64,000 nucleotides of DNA from Streptomyces kaniharaensis (GCF_009569385.1 NZ_WBOF01000001.1:1-64000), one strand, 5' to 3'; counted from the stretch's first letter, positions 44,214 to 52,845 are shown. The notes: a model not told the origin generated them from the sequence alone. A program made the numbers and translations.

Positions 44214-44612
44214 ATGATCAAGGCCCTGAACGAGATCGAGGTCATCACCCTGTTCGTGGAGGACCTGGCCGCCACGAAGGCCTTCTACCTGGACGTGTTC
44301 GGCCTGACCGTGGTCTACCAGGACGGGGAGTCGGCCGTCCTGAAGATGCGGAACCTGATGATCAACCTGCTGGAGGTCGGCGAGGCGCACGGCCTGGTCG
44401 CGCCGGCACCGGTCGCCGGCCCGCAGACGGGTGCCCGCGCGCTGCTCACCGTCAACGTCCGGGACGCCGACGCCGTCTGCGCCGAGCTGGAGCAGCACGG
44501 CGTGAAGCTCGTCAACGGGCCGGTGGACCAGCCGTGGGGCCGGCGGACGGCCACCTTCGCCGACCCGGCCGGGAACATGTGGGAGATCGCCCAGGAGATC
44601 GCCGCGCCGTAA
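44214..44612 (+). CDS. VOC-family (glyoxalase-like) protein
   Basis: This 132-residue protein has a VOC fold: VITLFVEDLAATKAFYLDVFGLTVVYQDGES, then LTVNVRDADAVCAELEQHGVKLVNGP and FADPAGNMWEIAQEI with the final Glu ligand. In this setting it may be a binding or immunity protein, or an isomerase for a pathway intermediate. ATG 44214 follows GAGGAG, downstream of promoter copy 3. Confidence 0.85.
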   Translation: MIKALNEIEVITLFVEDLAATKAFYLDVFGLTVVYQDGESAVLKMRNLMINLLEVGEAHGLVAPAPVAGPQTGARALLTVNVRDADAVCAELEQHGVKLVNGPVDQPWGRRTATFADPAGNMWEIAQEIAAP

Positions 44613-44640
44613 CGGCACCGCCGCCCGGCGCCGGCCGAAG

Positions 44641-44730
44641 TCGCCGGGAAACACCGAGAAGCACCGAGAAGCGCCGAGAACGCCGATGGACCGCGAAACG
44701 CCGAGCACCTCCGAGAACCACCGAGAATCG
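44641..44730. repeat. Ten-base tandem repeat before the ATP-grasp gene
   Basis: Four consecutive 10-base units at 44641-44680 share the CCGAGAA/CCGGGAA core, and degenerate copies run on to 44730 (CCGAGAA twice more). The repeats lie between the VOC gene and the ATP-grasp start. They may form an mRNA structure or allow slippage; function unknown. Confidence 0.6.
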
Positions 44731-44742
44731 AGGCCCCCGCAG

Positions 44743-46092
44743 ATGTCGCAAGTCGTCGAGCTCATCGTTCCCAACAGTGCCGAGTACCACCTGCGCAACC
44801 CCTCCCTGAACCTCACCGGTGAGGAGCGGGAGCGGGTGGTGCGGTTCAGCGGCACCTACGAGTGCGAGCACTCGGTGTTCTGGAGCCCCAACCCGCGGGT
44901 CCTGGTGCTTCCCACCGGCTGGAACCGGCAGTGGTTCGACGACATCCACCGGACGCTCGGGCTGGACCCGGCGCCGGTGGTGTCGCCGGCCATGCGGACC
45001 GGGCTGCTGGTGGAGGACCTGCTGAAGGACGGCGACGCGCAGGCCGAGCTGCGCGAACTGCTGTCGCCGTACCGGGTGGTGCGGCTGCACATCGTCGGCC
45101 CGACGCCGCAGACGTACCTGCTGGCAGCGCTGGTGCGCGGCTGGGGCCTGGCGGTGGAACTGGACCACGTCGACGAGGACGCCTACTGGGCGAGCCTCTA
45201 CCTGGACTCCAAGATCAGCCCGCTGGACCTGGCCCGGGAGCTGCCCGGCATCAACGTCGCCCAGGGCATGGTGGCGGGCAACTGGGTGGAGCTGCGCGGG
45301 GCGCTGAAGGCGATGACCGCCCGGCACGGCCGGGTGATCGCCCGCACCCTGTTCGGCGTGGCGGGCGACGGCTCGGGGGTGGTCTCCGACGCCCCGGGCG
45401 CCGTCGAGGAGTTCCTGGACAACGCGGGCCGCGACTCGTTCTTCGCGTTCCCCATCCTGGTCCAGCAGTTCCAGGAGCACGCCGAGGGCGTCGGCTGCCC
45501 GGCCGCCGACATCCTGGTCGGCGAGAACGGCGTCGAGGACGTCGTGCTGTGCGCGCTGACGGTCGAGCACGGCTACTCCTTCCGCAGCGTGGACGTGGGC
45601 GTCGGGGCGCTGCCGCCGGCGTGGGGCGACCGGGTCACCCAGGTCGCGCACGAGCTCGGCACGGCGGCCCACCGGCTGGGCTACCGCGGCTGGATGTGCG
45701 TGGACTGCGTGGCCGGCTCCGACGACCGGCTCTACGTCACCGAGATCAACGCCCGGCGCAGCGGCTCGCTGCACGCCGGCGGCCTGCTGCGGATGTGGGG
45801 CGCCGAGAAGGAGCTGACGCTCTCCGCGCACTTCATGCTGCCGGTCGTCGAGGGCACCACGTACGAGGAGCACATCCGGCCGGTGTTCCAGGAGCTGTGG
45901 GCCGACGGCGTCAAGGCGTACCCGACGAGCGTGCGGGCGCTGCCGTGGCCGGAGCCGATCGTCGCGGTGATCGCGGCGGCGCCCACGGCGGCGCAGGCGC
46001 AGCGGATCGTCGCCGGGATCAAGGAGGGGATCGACGCCCGGACGGCGGGCCTCGCCGCCGGTGCGGGCGCCGCCGAGCCGAGCAGGGGGTGA
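44743..46092 (+). CDS. ATP-grasp peptide ligase (PGM1-like)
   Basis: This 449-residue ATP-grasp enzyme probably joins a carboxylic acid and an amine with ATP. A Rossmann-like pre-ATP-grasp region (about 1-130, with RVLVLPTGWNRQWFDD) is followed by the nucleotide-binding fold, FFAFPILVQQFQEHAEGVGCPAADILV, and the metal site VTEINARRSGSLHAGGL. This order matches the PGM1 group, which ligates non-protein amino acids to peptides in pheganomycin-type pathways. In this cluster it could form an amide bond outside the NRPS. ATG 44743 follows GAGG; an in-frame ATG at 44686 lies inside the 10-base repeats and is less likely. Confidence 0.8.
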   Translation: MSQVVELIVPNSAEYHLRNPSLNLTGEERERVVRFSGTYECEHSVFWSPNPRVLVLPTGWNRQWFDDIHRTLGLDPAPVVSPAMRTGLLVEDLLKDGDAQAELRELLSPYRVVRLHIVGPTPQTYLLAALVRGWGLAVELDHVDEDAYWASLYLDSKISPLDLARELPGINVAQGMVAGNWVELRGALKAMTARHGRVIARTLFGVAGDGSGVVSDAPGAVEEFLDNAGRDSFFAFPILVQQFQEHAEGVGCPAADILVGENGVEDVVLCALTVEHGYSFRSVDVGVGALPPAWGDRVTQVAHELGTAAHRLGYRGWMCVDCVAGSDDRLYVTEINARRSGSLHAGGLLRMWGAEKELTLSAHFMLPVVEGTTYEEHIRPVFQELWADGVKAYPTSVRALPWPEPIVAVIAAAPTAAQAQRIVAGIKEGIDARTAGLAAGAGAAEPSRG

Positions 46093-46132
46093 GATCGCGG
46101 GCGGGTCGGCCGCCACACAGGGGGGAGTTCAC

Positions 46133-47107
46133 GTGAGGCTGGGTCGTGAGGTGCACCTGGTGTCCCGGCCGCGGGGCCGCTTTCCTGCGGCCGGAGACAC
46201 CCGGATCGTGGAGGTGCCGGTCCCGGAGCCGGGCCCGGGGCAGGTCGTCGTGCGCAACCTGTTCATGTCGATCGACCCCGGGCTGGTCCTGCGGACGAAC
46301 GACCTGAGCCGGCTGGACATCCCCGACTTCACGCCCGGGGAGCCGATGTGGAGCGATGCGATCGGCGAGGTCGTCGAGAGCGCCGACGAGCGGCTGGGCC
46401 CCGGCGACATCGTCTGGCACCGGTTCGGCTTCCGCGACTACGCCGTCGCGCAGGCCGGCGAGTTCCGCCGGGTCGACCCGGACGCCTATCCGTCGTTGAC
46501 CCACCACCTGTGCTTCGGGCTGACGGCCTACGTCGGCACCGAGGTCGCCCAGATCCGCGCCGGGGACACGTTCTTCGTGTCCAGCGCGGCCGGCGCGGTG
46601 GGCAGCATGGCGGGCCAGCTCGCCCGGCTGCGGGGGGCGACCCGGGTGATCGGCTCGGCGGGCACGCCGGAGAAGGTGCGCTACCTGAAGGAGCGCCTCG
46701 GCTTCGACGACGCCTTCGACTACCACCAGGACGTCCGGCCCCGGCTGCCGGAGCTGGACGTGTTCTACGACAACGTCGGCGGTGCCCAGCTGGAGGCGGC
46801 GATCGACGCGATGCGGCCGCGCGGACGGATCGTCATGGGCGGGCGCAACGAGGAGATCCGCACCGGGGTCGTGCAGGGCCCGCGGAACATGATGGCCGTG
46901 ATCGGCAAGCGGCTCGAACTCCTCGGCTACTACACCTTCGACCACCCCGAGCTGTTCCCGGTCTTCGACGAGCGGTTCCCGCGCTGGGTCCGCTCAGGGG
47001 AGATCGTCGTCGCGGAGACGATCGTGGACGGCCTGGAGAACGGCGTCGACGCGGCGGTCAACCTGATGCACGGCGCGTACGTGGGCAAGGTCGTGCTCCG
47101 TCTCTGA
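46133..47107 (+). CDS. Zinc-free medium-chain NADP-dependent reductase (enoyl-reductase-like)
   Basis: This 324-residue MDR protein has the NADP-binding strand FFVSSAAGAVGSMAGQLARL and a GSAGTPEKVRYLKERLGFDDAFDY region typical of leukotriene B4 dehydrogenase/CurA-like double-bond reductases. No zinc-ligand cysteines are seen. It may reduce an alpha,beta-unsaturated carbonyl formed in the pathway. GTG 46133 follows GGGGGAG. It is the last gene of the unit driven by promoter copy 3. Confidence 0.85.
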   Translation: MRLGREVHLVSRPRGRFPAAGDTRIVEVPVPEPGPGQVVVRNLFMSIDPGLVLRTNDLSRLDIPDFTPGEPMWSDAIGEVVESADERLGPGDIVWHRFGFRDYAVAQAGEFRRVDPDAYPSLTHHLCFGLTAYVGTEVAQIRAGDTFFVSSAAGAVGSMAGQLARLRGATRVIGSAGTPEKVRYLKERLGFDDAFDYHQDVRPRLPELDVFYDNVGGAQLEAAIDAMRPRGRIVMGGRNEEIRTGVVQGPRNMMAVIGKRLELLGYYTFDHPELFPVFDERFPRWVRSGEIVVAETIVDGLENGVDAAVNLMHGAYVGKVVLRL

Positions 47108-47168
47108 GCGGCGGCGACGGCCGTCGGGCGGGGTGTGGCGGGTTCTCCCGGCGCACCCCGGCCCCGGT

Positions 47169-47194
47169 GTCCATCAGGCAGTTGGCGGTTCGTC
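47169..47194 (+). promoter_or_regulatory. Cluster promoter copy 4 (ECF-type)
   Basis: TGTCCATCA begins just before the GTCCA block at 47169, and GGTTCGTC starts 18 bases on at 47187. A transcript starting just after would include the 14-residue ORF at 47259 and both ABC exporter genes. Confidence 0.7.
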
Positions 47195-47258
47195 GCGGTG
47201 GCGGCAGTGGCCCGGTCACCACGCGGCCACGAGACACGACCGGAGACACGGAGGAGCG

Positions 47259-47303
47259 ATGGCGAAGGATCTGGAACGCGGCGCCCTGGAGCGTGCGAGG
47301 TGA
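47259..47303 (+). CDS. Mini-ORF of 14 residues coupled to the exporter
   Basis: The frame reads MAKDLERGALERAR behind a strong GGAGGAG ribosome site at 47250-47256, and its TGA overlaps the GTG start of the ABC gene. It is the first frame on the transcript from promoter copy 4. It could be a leader giving translational coupling to the exporter. A precursor or carrier peptide is a bolder possibility given the LanB-like protein. No similarity is known to me. Confidence 0.45.
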   Translation: MAKDLERGALERAR

Positions 47304-49243
47304 CCGCCCCGGGGCCGGAGAGCACGGCCGCCCGGCTGGTCCGGGAACGCCTGGAGATCTCGGCGCTGACCCGCCGCGCGGGCGCCGGGCTGATCGCCGT
47401 CGACGTGCTGGTGAACCTGCTGCTCGGCGCCCTGCCGGTGGTGTTCGTCGTCGCCACCGCGGTGCTGCTCGGCAAGGTGCCCGCGGCGATGGCCGGCGGG
47501 CTGGACTCGGACGCCTGGAGCTCGCTGCTCGGCGCGTTCACGGTGGCCGCGGTGGCCTTCATCGGGCAGCAGGTCGTCGCGCCGGTCCGCGAGTCGGTCG
47601 GCGAGCTGGTGGCCCGGCGGATCGACGGCCGGGTGATCGACGACGTGATCGCCGCCTCGACCGGCACGACGAGCGTCGGCCCGCTGGAGGACCCGCAGGT
47701 CGTCGAGGACCTGCGGACCGCCGCGCGGGAGCTGGAGACCTGGGTGCAGAGCCCCGGCCAGGCCTGCGCTGGGCAGCTGGCGCTGATCGGCCGCTACACC
47801 CAACTCGCCGGCTACGCCGGGGTGGTGGGCGCCGTCTTTTCCTGGCCGGCCGCGGCCGGGCTGGTCGTCGCGGTCATGCTGTTCCGCTACGGGCTGCGCG
47901 GCGGCCTGCGCAAGTACGCCGACGTCCGCTTCGAACTCGACGGCGCCGAGCTCAAGAACGACTATCTGCGCGCCCTGGCGATCGACGCCGGCGCGGCCAA
48001 GGAGATCCGGATCTTCGGCCTGATCGGGTGGCTGCGCGGCCTGTGGCGGCAGTGCTACCTCGACTGGCTGAAGCCGCTGTGGGCGGCCCGCCGCCGGATC
48101 TACCTCTGGCCGTTCGTCTGGTTCACGGCCTGGGGCATGGCGGTGACCGCGACGGTGATGGCCCTGGTGGGGCGCGGCGCGGCCGGGCCGGACCCGGAGC
48201 TCACCCTCACCGACTTCGCCCTCGTGGTCACCGCGGCGCTCAGCGCGCTGAACCTCGGGGAGTTCTACCGGGAATCCGACCTTCCGACGGCCGTCGGCAT
48301 GCACGCCTACGGCGCCGTCAGGCGCTTCCTGGCCCGGATCGGCGAGGACGAACCGCAGCCCGTGGCCGCTTCGACGGCCCCCGCCGAGGTGCCCGAGCCC
48401 GCCGCCACCATCACCTTCGAGAACGTGTGCTTCCACTACCCCGGCGAGGACCGGATGATCCTCGACGGGCTGGACCTCACCCTGACGGTCGGCCGGTGCA
48501 CCGCCCTGGTCGGCCTCAACGGCGCGGGCAAGACCACCCTCGTCAAGCTGCTCGCCCGGCTCTACGAGCCGACCTCCGGCACGATCCGGCTGGACGGGGT
48601 GGACATCCGCTCCTACCCGGTCAACGCCTGGCGGGCCAAACTCGGCGTCATCTTCCAGGACTTCGCGCGGTACGAGGTGTCCGCGGCCGACAACATCGCC
48701 TTCGGGTCGGTCGCCCACCTCGACGACCGCGCCGGGGTGGCGGCCGTGGTGGACGCCGTCGGCCTGCGGGAGGCCCTCGACGGGCTGCCCCGCGGCCTGG
48801 ACACCCCGCTCGCACGCCACCTGGACGGCGGCGGCGACCTCTCCGGCGGGCAGTGGCAGCGCGTCGCCCTCGCCCGCGCCCTGTTCGCGCTGCGGCACGG
48901 CTCGCCCGTCCTCGTCCTGGACGAGCCCACGGCGAGCCTCGACGTCCGCGCCGAGGCCGGCTTCTTCCAGGAGTTCACCGAACTGTCCCGCGGGGCCACC
49001 ACCCTGCTGATCTCGCACCGCTTCTCCACCGTCCGGCAGGCCGACCGGATCGTCGTGCTCGAGGGCGGCCGGGTGGCCGAGCAGGGCAGCCACGACGAAC
49101 TGCTCGCCGCCGACGGCCGGTACGCCCGCCTCTTCCGCCTCCAGGCGGACCGTTTCACGGACGGGACGGACGGGGACGCCGGCGAGGTTGCCGAGACCGC
49201 CGAGGCGGACCCCGACGCCGAGACCGCCGGGAGGGCGCGATGA
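47300..49243 (+). CDS. ABC exporter, fused membrane and ATPase domains (subunit 1)
   Basis: This 647-residue half-transporter has about six hydrophobic segments in the first 350 residues (for example GLIAVDVLVNLLLGALPVVFVV), then an ATPase domain with Walker A GLNGAGKTT, signature DLSGGQWQRVALARAL, Walker B VLVLDEPTA and the switch His in LISHRFSTV. It probably pairs with the next gene to form a heterodimeric exporter for the cluster product or for self-resistance. GTG 47300 is used; an open frame runs further upstream, but it would start before the promoter. Confidence 0.9.
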   Translation: MTAPGPESTAARLVRERLEISALTRRAGAGLIAVDVLVNLLLGALPVVFVVATAVLLGKVPAAMAGGLDSDAWSSLLGAFTVAAVAFIGQQVVAPVRESVGELVARRIDGRVIDDVIAASTGTTSVGPLEDPQVVEDLRTAARELETWVQSPGQACAGQLALIGRYTQLAGYAGVVGAVFSWPAAAGLVVAVMLFRYGLRGGLRKYADVRFELDGAELKNDYLRALAIDAGAAKEIRIFGLIGWLRGLWRQCYLDWLKPLWAARRRIYLWPFVWFTAWGMAVTATVMALVGRGAAGPDPELTLTDFALVVTAALSALNLGEFYRESDLPTAVGMHAYGAVRRFLARIGEDEPQPVAASTAPAEVPEPAATITFENVCFHYPGEDRMILDGLDLTLTVGRCTALVGLNGAGKTTLVKLLARLYEPTSGTIRLDGVDIRSYPVNAWRAKLGVIFQDFARYEVSAADNIAFGSVAHLDDRAGVAAVVDAVGLREALDGLPRGLDTPLARHLDGGGDLSGGQWQRVALARALFALRHGSPVLVLDEPTASLDVRAEAGFFQEFTELSRGATTLLISHRFSTVRQADRIVVLEGGRVAEQGSHDELLAADGRYARLFRLQADRFTDGTDGDAGEVAETAEADPDAETAGRAR

Positions 49244-51063
49244 AGGAGACACTGACCGGCGCGTGGCGGCTGCTTTCGATCGCCTGGCGCGTGGACTGGC
49301 GCAAGACCGTCACCGCCGTCGTCCTGATGATGGCCGGGGCCGTCGCCGCCCCCCTGCTCGCCGCCTTCCTGGGCCTGATGACGGACGCCGTCGTCGACGG
49401 CCGGACCGGCGACGCTGGCGGGTACGGCGTGGTCGTCGCCGTCCTGGCCGTGGTGACGCTGTCGTTCGGCAACTTCGCCCACGTCGCCTACTTCGAGCTC
49501 GCCGAACTCGCCGAACTGCACTTCGTCGAGGAGCTGATGACCCTCTCCAACGGCTACGAGGGCATCGAGCACCACGAACGACCGGACTACGCCGACCTCG
49601 TGACCGTCCTCCAGCCCGAGAGCCGGCGCTTCCCGAACGCGCTCCAGGCGCTGTTCAGCACCTTCGGGCTGCTCCTGGCCGTCGTCTTCACCGCCGTCCT
49701 GCTGGCCCGGCTGAACCCGCTGCTCCTGCTGCTGCCGCTGGCCGCCGTGCCGCCGCTGATCGCCGGCCGCAAGGCCGAGGCCATCACCGACCGGGCCAGG
49801 ACGGACACCGCCCAACCCACCCGGATCGCGCTCAACCTCTTCCGCCTGGCCTCCTCCGCCCGCTTCGCCGGCGAGCTGCGGGTCTTCCGGATGAGCGACG
49901 AACTGCGCCGCCGCCACGCCGAGTTGTGGGAGACCACCAGCCGCGGCCTGTGGCACGCCAACACCCGCGCCGCCTTGGTCCGCGCGGCCGGCCAGACCGT
50001 CTTCGGCCTCGCCTACATGGGCGCGATGATCCTGGTGATCCGCGAGGCGATCGCCGGCCACCACGGCGTCGGCGACGTCGTCCTGGTGATCTCGCTCGCC
50101 ACCCAGGTCAACCGGCAGGTCGCCTCCGCCGTCAACCTGCTGGGCGACCTGCAGCGGATGGCCGGCACGCTGCGCCGGATGGACACCATGCGCGGCCTGG
50201 TGACCACGGCCGCGGCGACGGCGCCGGCGCAGCGGCCCTCCGCCGAGACCGCGCCCGGCGCAGGGCGGCAGACGCCGCCGGAGACGTTCACCCGCGGCAT
50301 CGAGCTGGAGGGCGTCGACTTCGCCTACCCCGGCACGGACACCCCGGTGCTGACCGACGTCTCGCTGACCCTGCCCGCCGGCTCCACCGTCGCCGTCATC
50401 GGCGAGAACGGCGCGGGCAAGAGCACCCTGGTGAAGCTGCTCTGCGGGCTCTACCGGCCCTCCCGGGGGCGCGTCCTGCTCGACGGCACCGACCTGCGGC
50501 AGCTGCCGGCCGAGCAGTGGCGCGAGCGGATCGCCGCCGGCTTCCAGGACTTCGTCCGCTACGAGCTGCCCGCCCGGTCCACCGTCGGCCTCGGCGACCT
50601 GCCCCGGATCGACGACGACACGTCCGTCCGGGCGGCCCTGGAGAAGGCCCACGCCACCGACCTCATCGGCCAGTTGGCGGACGGCCTGGACACGCAGCTA
50701 GGCACCAGCTACACCGAGGGCGCCGAACTCTCCGGCGGGCAGTGGCAGAAGCTGGCCCTCGGCCGGGCGCTCATGCGCGAGACCCCGCTGCTCCTGGTGC
50801 TGGACGAACCCACCTCCGCACTCGACCCGGAGGCCGAGCACCACCTGTTCGAGCGTTACGCGGCGCAGGCGCGCACGCTCGGGGCATCGACCGGCGCGAT
50901 CACGCTGCTCGTCTCGCACCGGTTCTCCACCGTCCGGATGGCGGACCTGATCGTCGTCGTCCGCGACGGCCGGATCGTCGAGACCGGGGACCACACCGCC
51001 CTGATGAAGGCCGGCGGCCTCTACGCGGAGCTGTTCGAGCTCCAGGCGCTCGCCTACAAGTAG
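49240..51063 (+). CDS. ABC exporter, fused membrane and ATPase domains (subunit 2)
   Basis: This 607-residue partner half-transporter has Walker A GENGAGKST, signature ELSGGQWQKLALGRAL, Walker B LLLVLDEPTS and switch His in LLVSHRFSTV, so both ATP sites could be active. The membrane domain has several helices, including TAVVLMMAGAVAAPLLAAFL. It overlaps the previous gene by ATGA and ends before a strong terminator. Together they form a type I exporter. Confidence 0.9.
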   Translation: MKETLTGAWRLLSIAWRVDWRKTVTAVVLMMAGAVAAPLLAAFLGLMTDAVVDGRTGDAGGYGVVVAVLAVVTLSFGNFAHVAYFELAELAELHFVEELMTLSNGYEGIEHHERPDYADLVTVLQPESRRFPNALQALFSTFGLLLAVVFTAVLLARLNPLLLLLPLAAVPPLIAGRKAEAITDRARTDTAQPTRIALNLFRLASSARFAGELRVFRMSDELRRRHAELWETTSRGLWHANTRAALVRAAGQTVFGLAYMGAMILVIREAIAGHHGVGDVVLVISLATQVNRQVASAVNLLGDLQRMAGTLRRMDTMRGLVTTAAATAPAQRPSAETAPGAGRQTPPETFTRGIELEGVDFAYPGTDTPVLTDVSLTLPAGSTVAVIGENGAGKSTLVKLLCGLYRPSRGRVLLDGTDLRQLPAEQWRERIAAGFQDFVRYELPARSTVGLGDLPRIDDDTSVRAALEKAHATDLIGQLADGLDTQLGTSYTEGAELSGGQWQKLALGRALMRETPLLLVLDEPTSALDPEAEHHLFERYAAQARTLGASTGAITLLVSHRFSTVRMADLIVVVRDGRIVETGDHTALMKAGGLYAELFELQALAYK

Positions 51064-51095
51064 GCCCGCCACACGTAGGCCCCGCCGCACCGACC

Positions 51096-51125
51096 ACGGC
51101 CCGCCGGGTTCCCCCGGCGGGCCGT
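51096..51125 (+). terminator. Terminator after the exporter genes
   Basis: ACGGCCCGCCGG and CCGGCGGGCCGT form a perfect 12-bp stem with a 6-base loop, 32 bases after the exporter stop and 33 before the next gene, which is expressed by readthrough or a promoter of its own. Confidence 0.8.
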
Positions 51126-51158
51126 TCCACCTGGCACCACCCGATACGAGGAGGAACC

Positions 51159-52643
51159 TTGCGAAGATGGTTCGCTGTCCTGACCACCCTGCTCACCACG
51201 GTCGCCGTCGCGGGGACGGCACAGCCGGCGAGCGCCGAGGACGTCTCCGGTGACCTCGCCGCGGCCCGGGGCGTGACGGCCCGGGGCATCCTCGCCCACG
51301 AACGCGCGCTCCAGCGCATCGCCGACCGCCACGAGGGCATCCGCACCTCCGGGACTCCCGGCTTCGACGCGGCCGCCGACTACGTCGAGCGGACCCTGCG
51401 GGCCGCGGGGTACACGATCCAGGAGCAGCCCTTCACCGTCCCGCTCTACCGGGAGCTGGCGCCCGCGGCGCTGAACGAGGTCTCCCCCGCGGCCGTGACC
51501 TTCCACGCCGACACGTTCGTCTACTCGGGCAGCGGGGACGTGACCGGCCAACTGGTCCCGACGAGCAACGTCGTCATCCCGCCGACGCCGCAGCCGAGTT
51601 CGGCCTCCGGGTGCGCCGTCGCGGACTTCCCGCTGGTGCCGGCCGGCAGCGTCCGCATCGCCCTGATCCAGCGCGGCGGCTGCGGCTTCGGCGTCAAGGC
51701 GCTCAACGCCCAGGCGGCCGGCTACGCGGCGGCGGTGCTCTTCAACGAGGGCCAGCCGGGCCGGGACCAGCCGATGTCCGGCACCATCGGCGAGCCCGCG
51801 GCGATACCCGTGGTGGGCGCGCTGGGCTACGCCGACGGACTCGCGCTCTACCAGGCGTCCCAGGCCGCCGGCGGTGCGGTCGTCCACGTGACCACCCACA
51901 CGCTGAACGACCCCCACGCGCGCACCAGGAACATCATCGCGGAGACCCGGGGCGGAGACCCGGACCACGTCCTGCTGGTGCACGCCGAACTCGACGCGCT
52001 GCCCAGCGGGCCGGGCATCAACGAGAACGGCAGCGGCGTGGCCACCGCCCTGGAGATCGCCCGGCAGCTCTCCCGCCTGCGGGTGCCGCCGCATTACAAG
52101 GTCCGGTTCGCCTTCTTCGGCGCCGAGGAGACGCGCGCGGTGCGCGACCCCGCCACCGGCGCGATCGGGCGGCAGGGGTCGTACCACTACGTGAACACGG
52201 TCGGCCCGGCCGAACTCGGGAAGATCTTCGCGGCGGTGCACCTCGACTCGATCGGCTCGCCGAACTACGTCCGCTACGTCTTCGACGGCAGCGGCCCGGC
52301 CGGGTCGGAGCGGATCGCCGAGCTGTTCACCGACGAGTTCGCCAGGCGCGGCATGGTCACCGACCCGCACCCGCCCACCAGTTTCGTCGGCGGGTCCGAC
52401 TACGGCCCCCTGATGAACGCCGGCGTCCCGACCGGCGGCCTGTTCGGCGGCGCCGCCGAGGTCAAGACCGAGGAACAGGCCGGGAAGTACGGCGGCACGG
52501 CGGGCAAGGAGAACGATCCCTGCTTCCACCAGGCCTGCGACACGCTCGACAACGTCAACCGGCAGGCGCTGGCGGAGTTCGGCGCCGTCGCGTGGGCCGT
52601 CGTCAAGCGGCTCGCCGCGGAAGGCCTGCCCGGCCGGGTCTGA
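51159..52643 (+). CDS. Secreted M28-type aminopeptidase with altered metal ligands
   Basis: This 494-residue Sec-exported protein has a signal peptide FAVLTTLLTTVAVAGTAQPASA. A PA (protease-associated) domain insert (about 110-230) precedes an M28 fold very like Streptomyces griseus aminopeptidase. Compared with it, the first zinc ligand His is Glu (AELDAL against GHLDSV) and the bridging Asp is Glu (GINENGSG against GINDDGSG). The paired Glu (FFGAEE), Asp (HLDSIGSP) and last His (CFHQACD) are conserved. Metal binding is probably changed. Such a protein next to an exporter could trim or cyclise a product outside the cell. TTG 51159 follows GAGGAGGAA. Confidence 0.85.
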   Translation: MRRWFAVLTTLLTTVAVAGTAQPASAEDVSGDLAAARGVTARGILAHERALQRIADRHEGIRTSGTPGFDAAADYVERTLRAAGYTIQEQPFTVPLYRELAPAALNEVSPAAVTFHADTFVYSGSGDVTGQLVPTSNVVIPPTPQPSSASGCAVADFPLVPAGSVRIALIQRGGCGFGVKALNAQAAGYAAAVLFNEGQPGRDQPMSGTIGEPAAIPVVGALGYADGLALYQASQAAGGAVVHVTTHTLNDPHARTRNIIAETRGGDPDHVLLVHAELDALPSGPGINENGSGVATALEIARQLSRLRVPPHYKVRFAFFGAEETRAVRDPATGAIGRQGSYHYVNTVGPAELGKIFAAVHLDSIGSPNYVRYVFDGSGPAGSERIAELFTDEFARRGMVTDPHPPTSFVGGSDYGPLMNAGVPTGGLFGGAAEVKTEEQAGKYGGTAGKENDPCFHQACDTLDNVNRQALAEFGAVAWAVVKRLAAEGLPGRV

Positions 52644-52702
52644 CGGCCGGGTCTGAGCGCGCGGGCGGCCCGGCGCCACGGACCTCCGGCCGCGACACGG
52701 CT

Positions 52703-52728
52703 GTCCAATTCCGTACTCCCTGTTCGTC
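52703..52728 (+). promoter_or_regulatory. Cluster promoter copy 5 (ECF-type, autoregulatory)
   Basis: TGTCCAATT begins just before the GTCCA block at 52703, and TGTTCGTCG starts 18 bases on at 52721. It precedes the DGPF2-sigma factor operon by 118 bases, so the sigma factor would drive its own gene. Confidence 0.75.
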
Positions 52729-52845
52729 GTGGGGGTGCGGTGGCGGGATACTCCTCCCCGGCCGCCTGGTGCGATCACCGGGCGGCCGGCGGCGGGGCAC
52801 CCTAGAATCGGACTGCCGCGGATGCGTCAACTGGAGGTAGGAGCC

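Noticed and set aside
47135..47299. Upstream extension of the first ABC exporter gene
   Set aside because: It would start before the ECF-type promoter, has no family similarity, and a better start (GTG 47300 with GGAG) overlaps the mini-ORF stop.
46348..51063. 1571-residue frame combined with the exporter genes
   Set aside because: The first 1000 residues are out-of-frame readthrough of the MDR and first ABC gene; only the last part from 49240 is the real second ABC gene.
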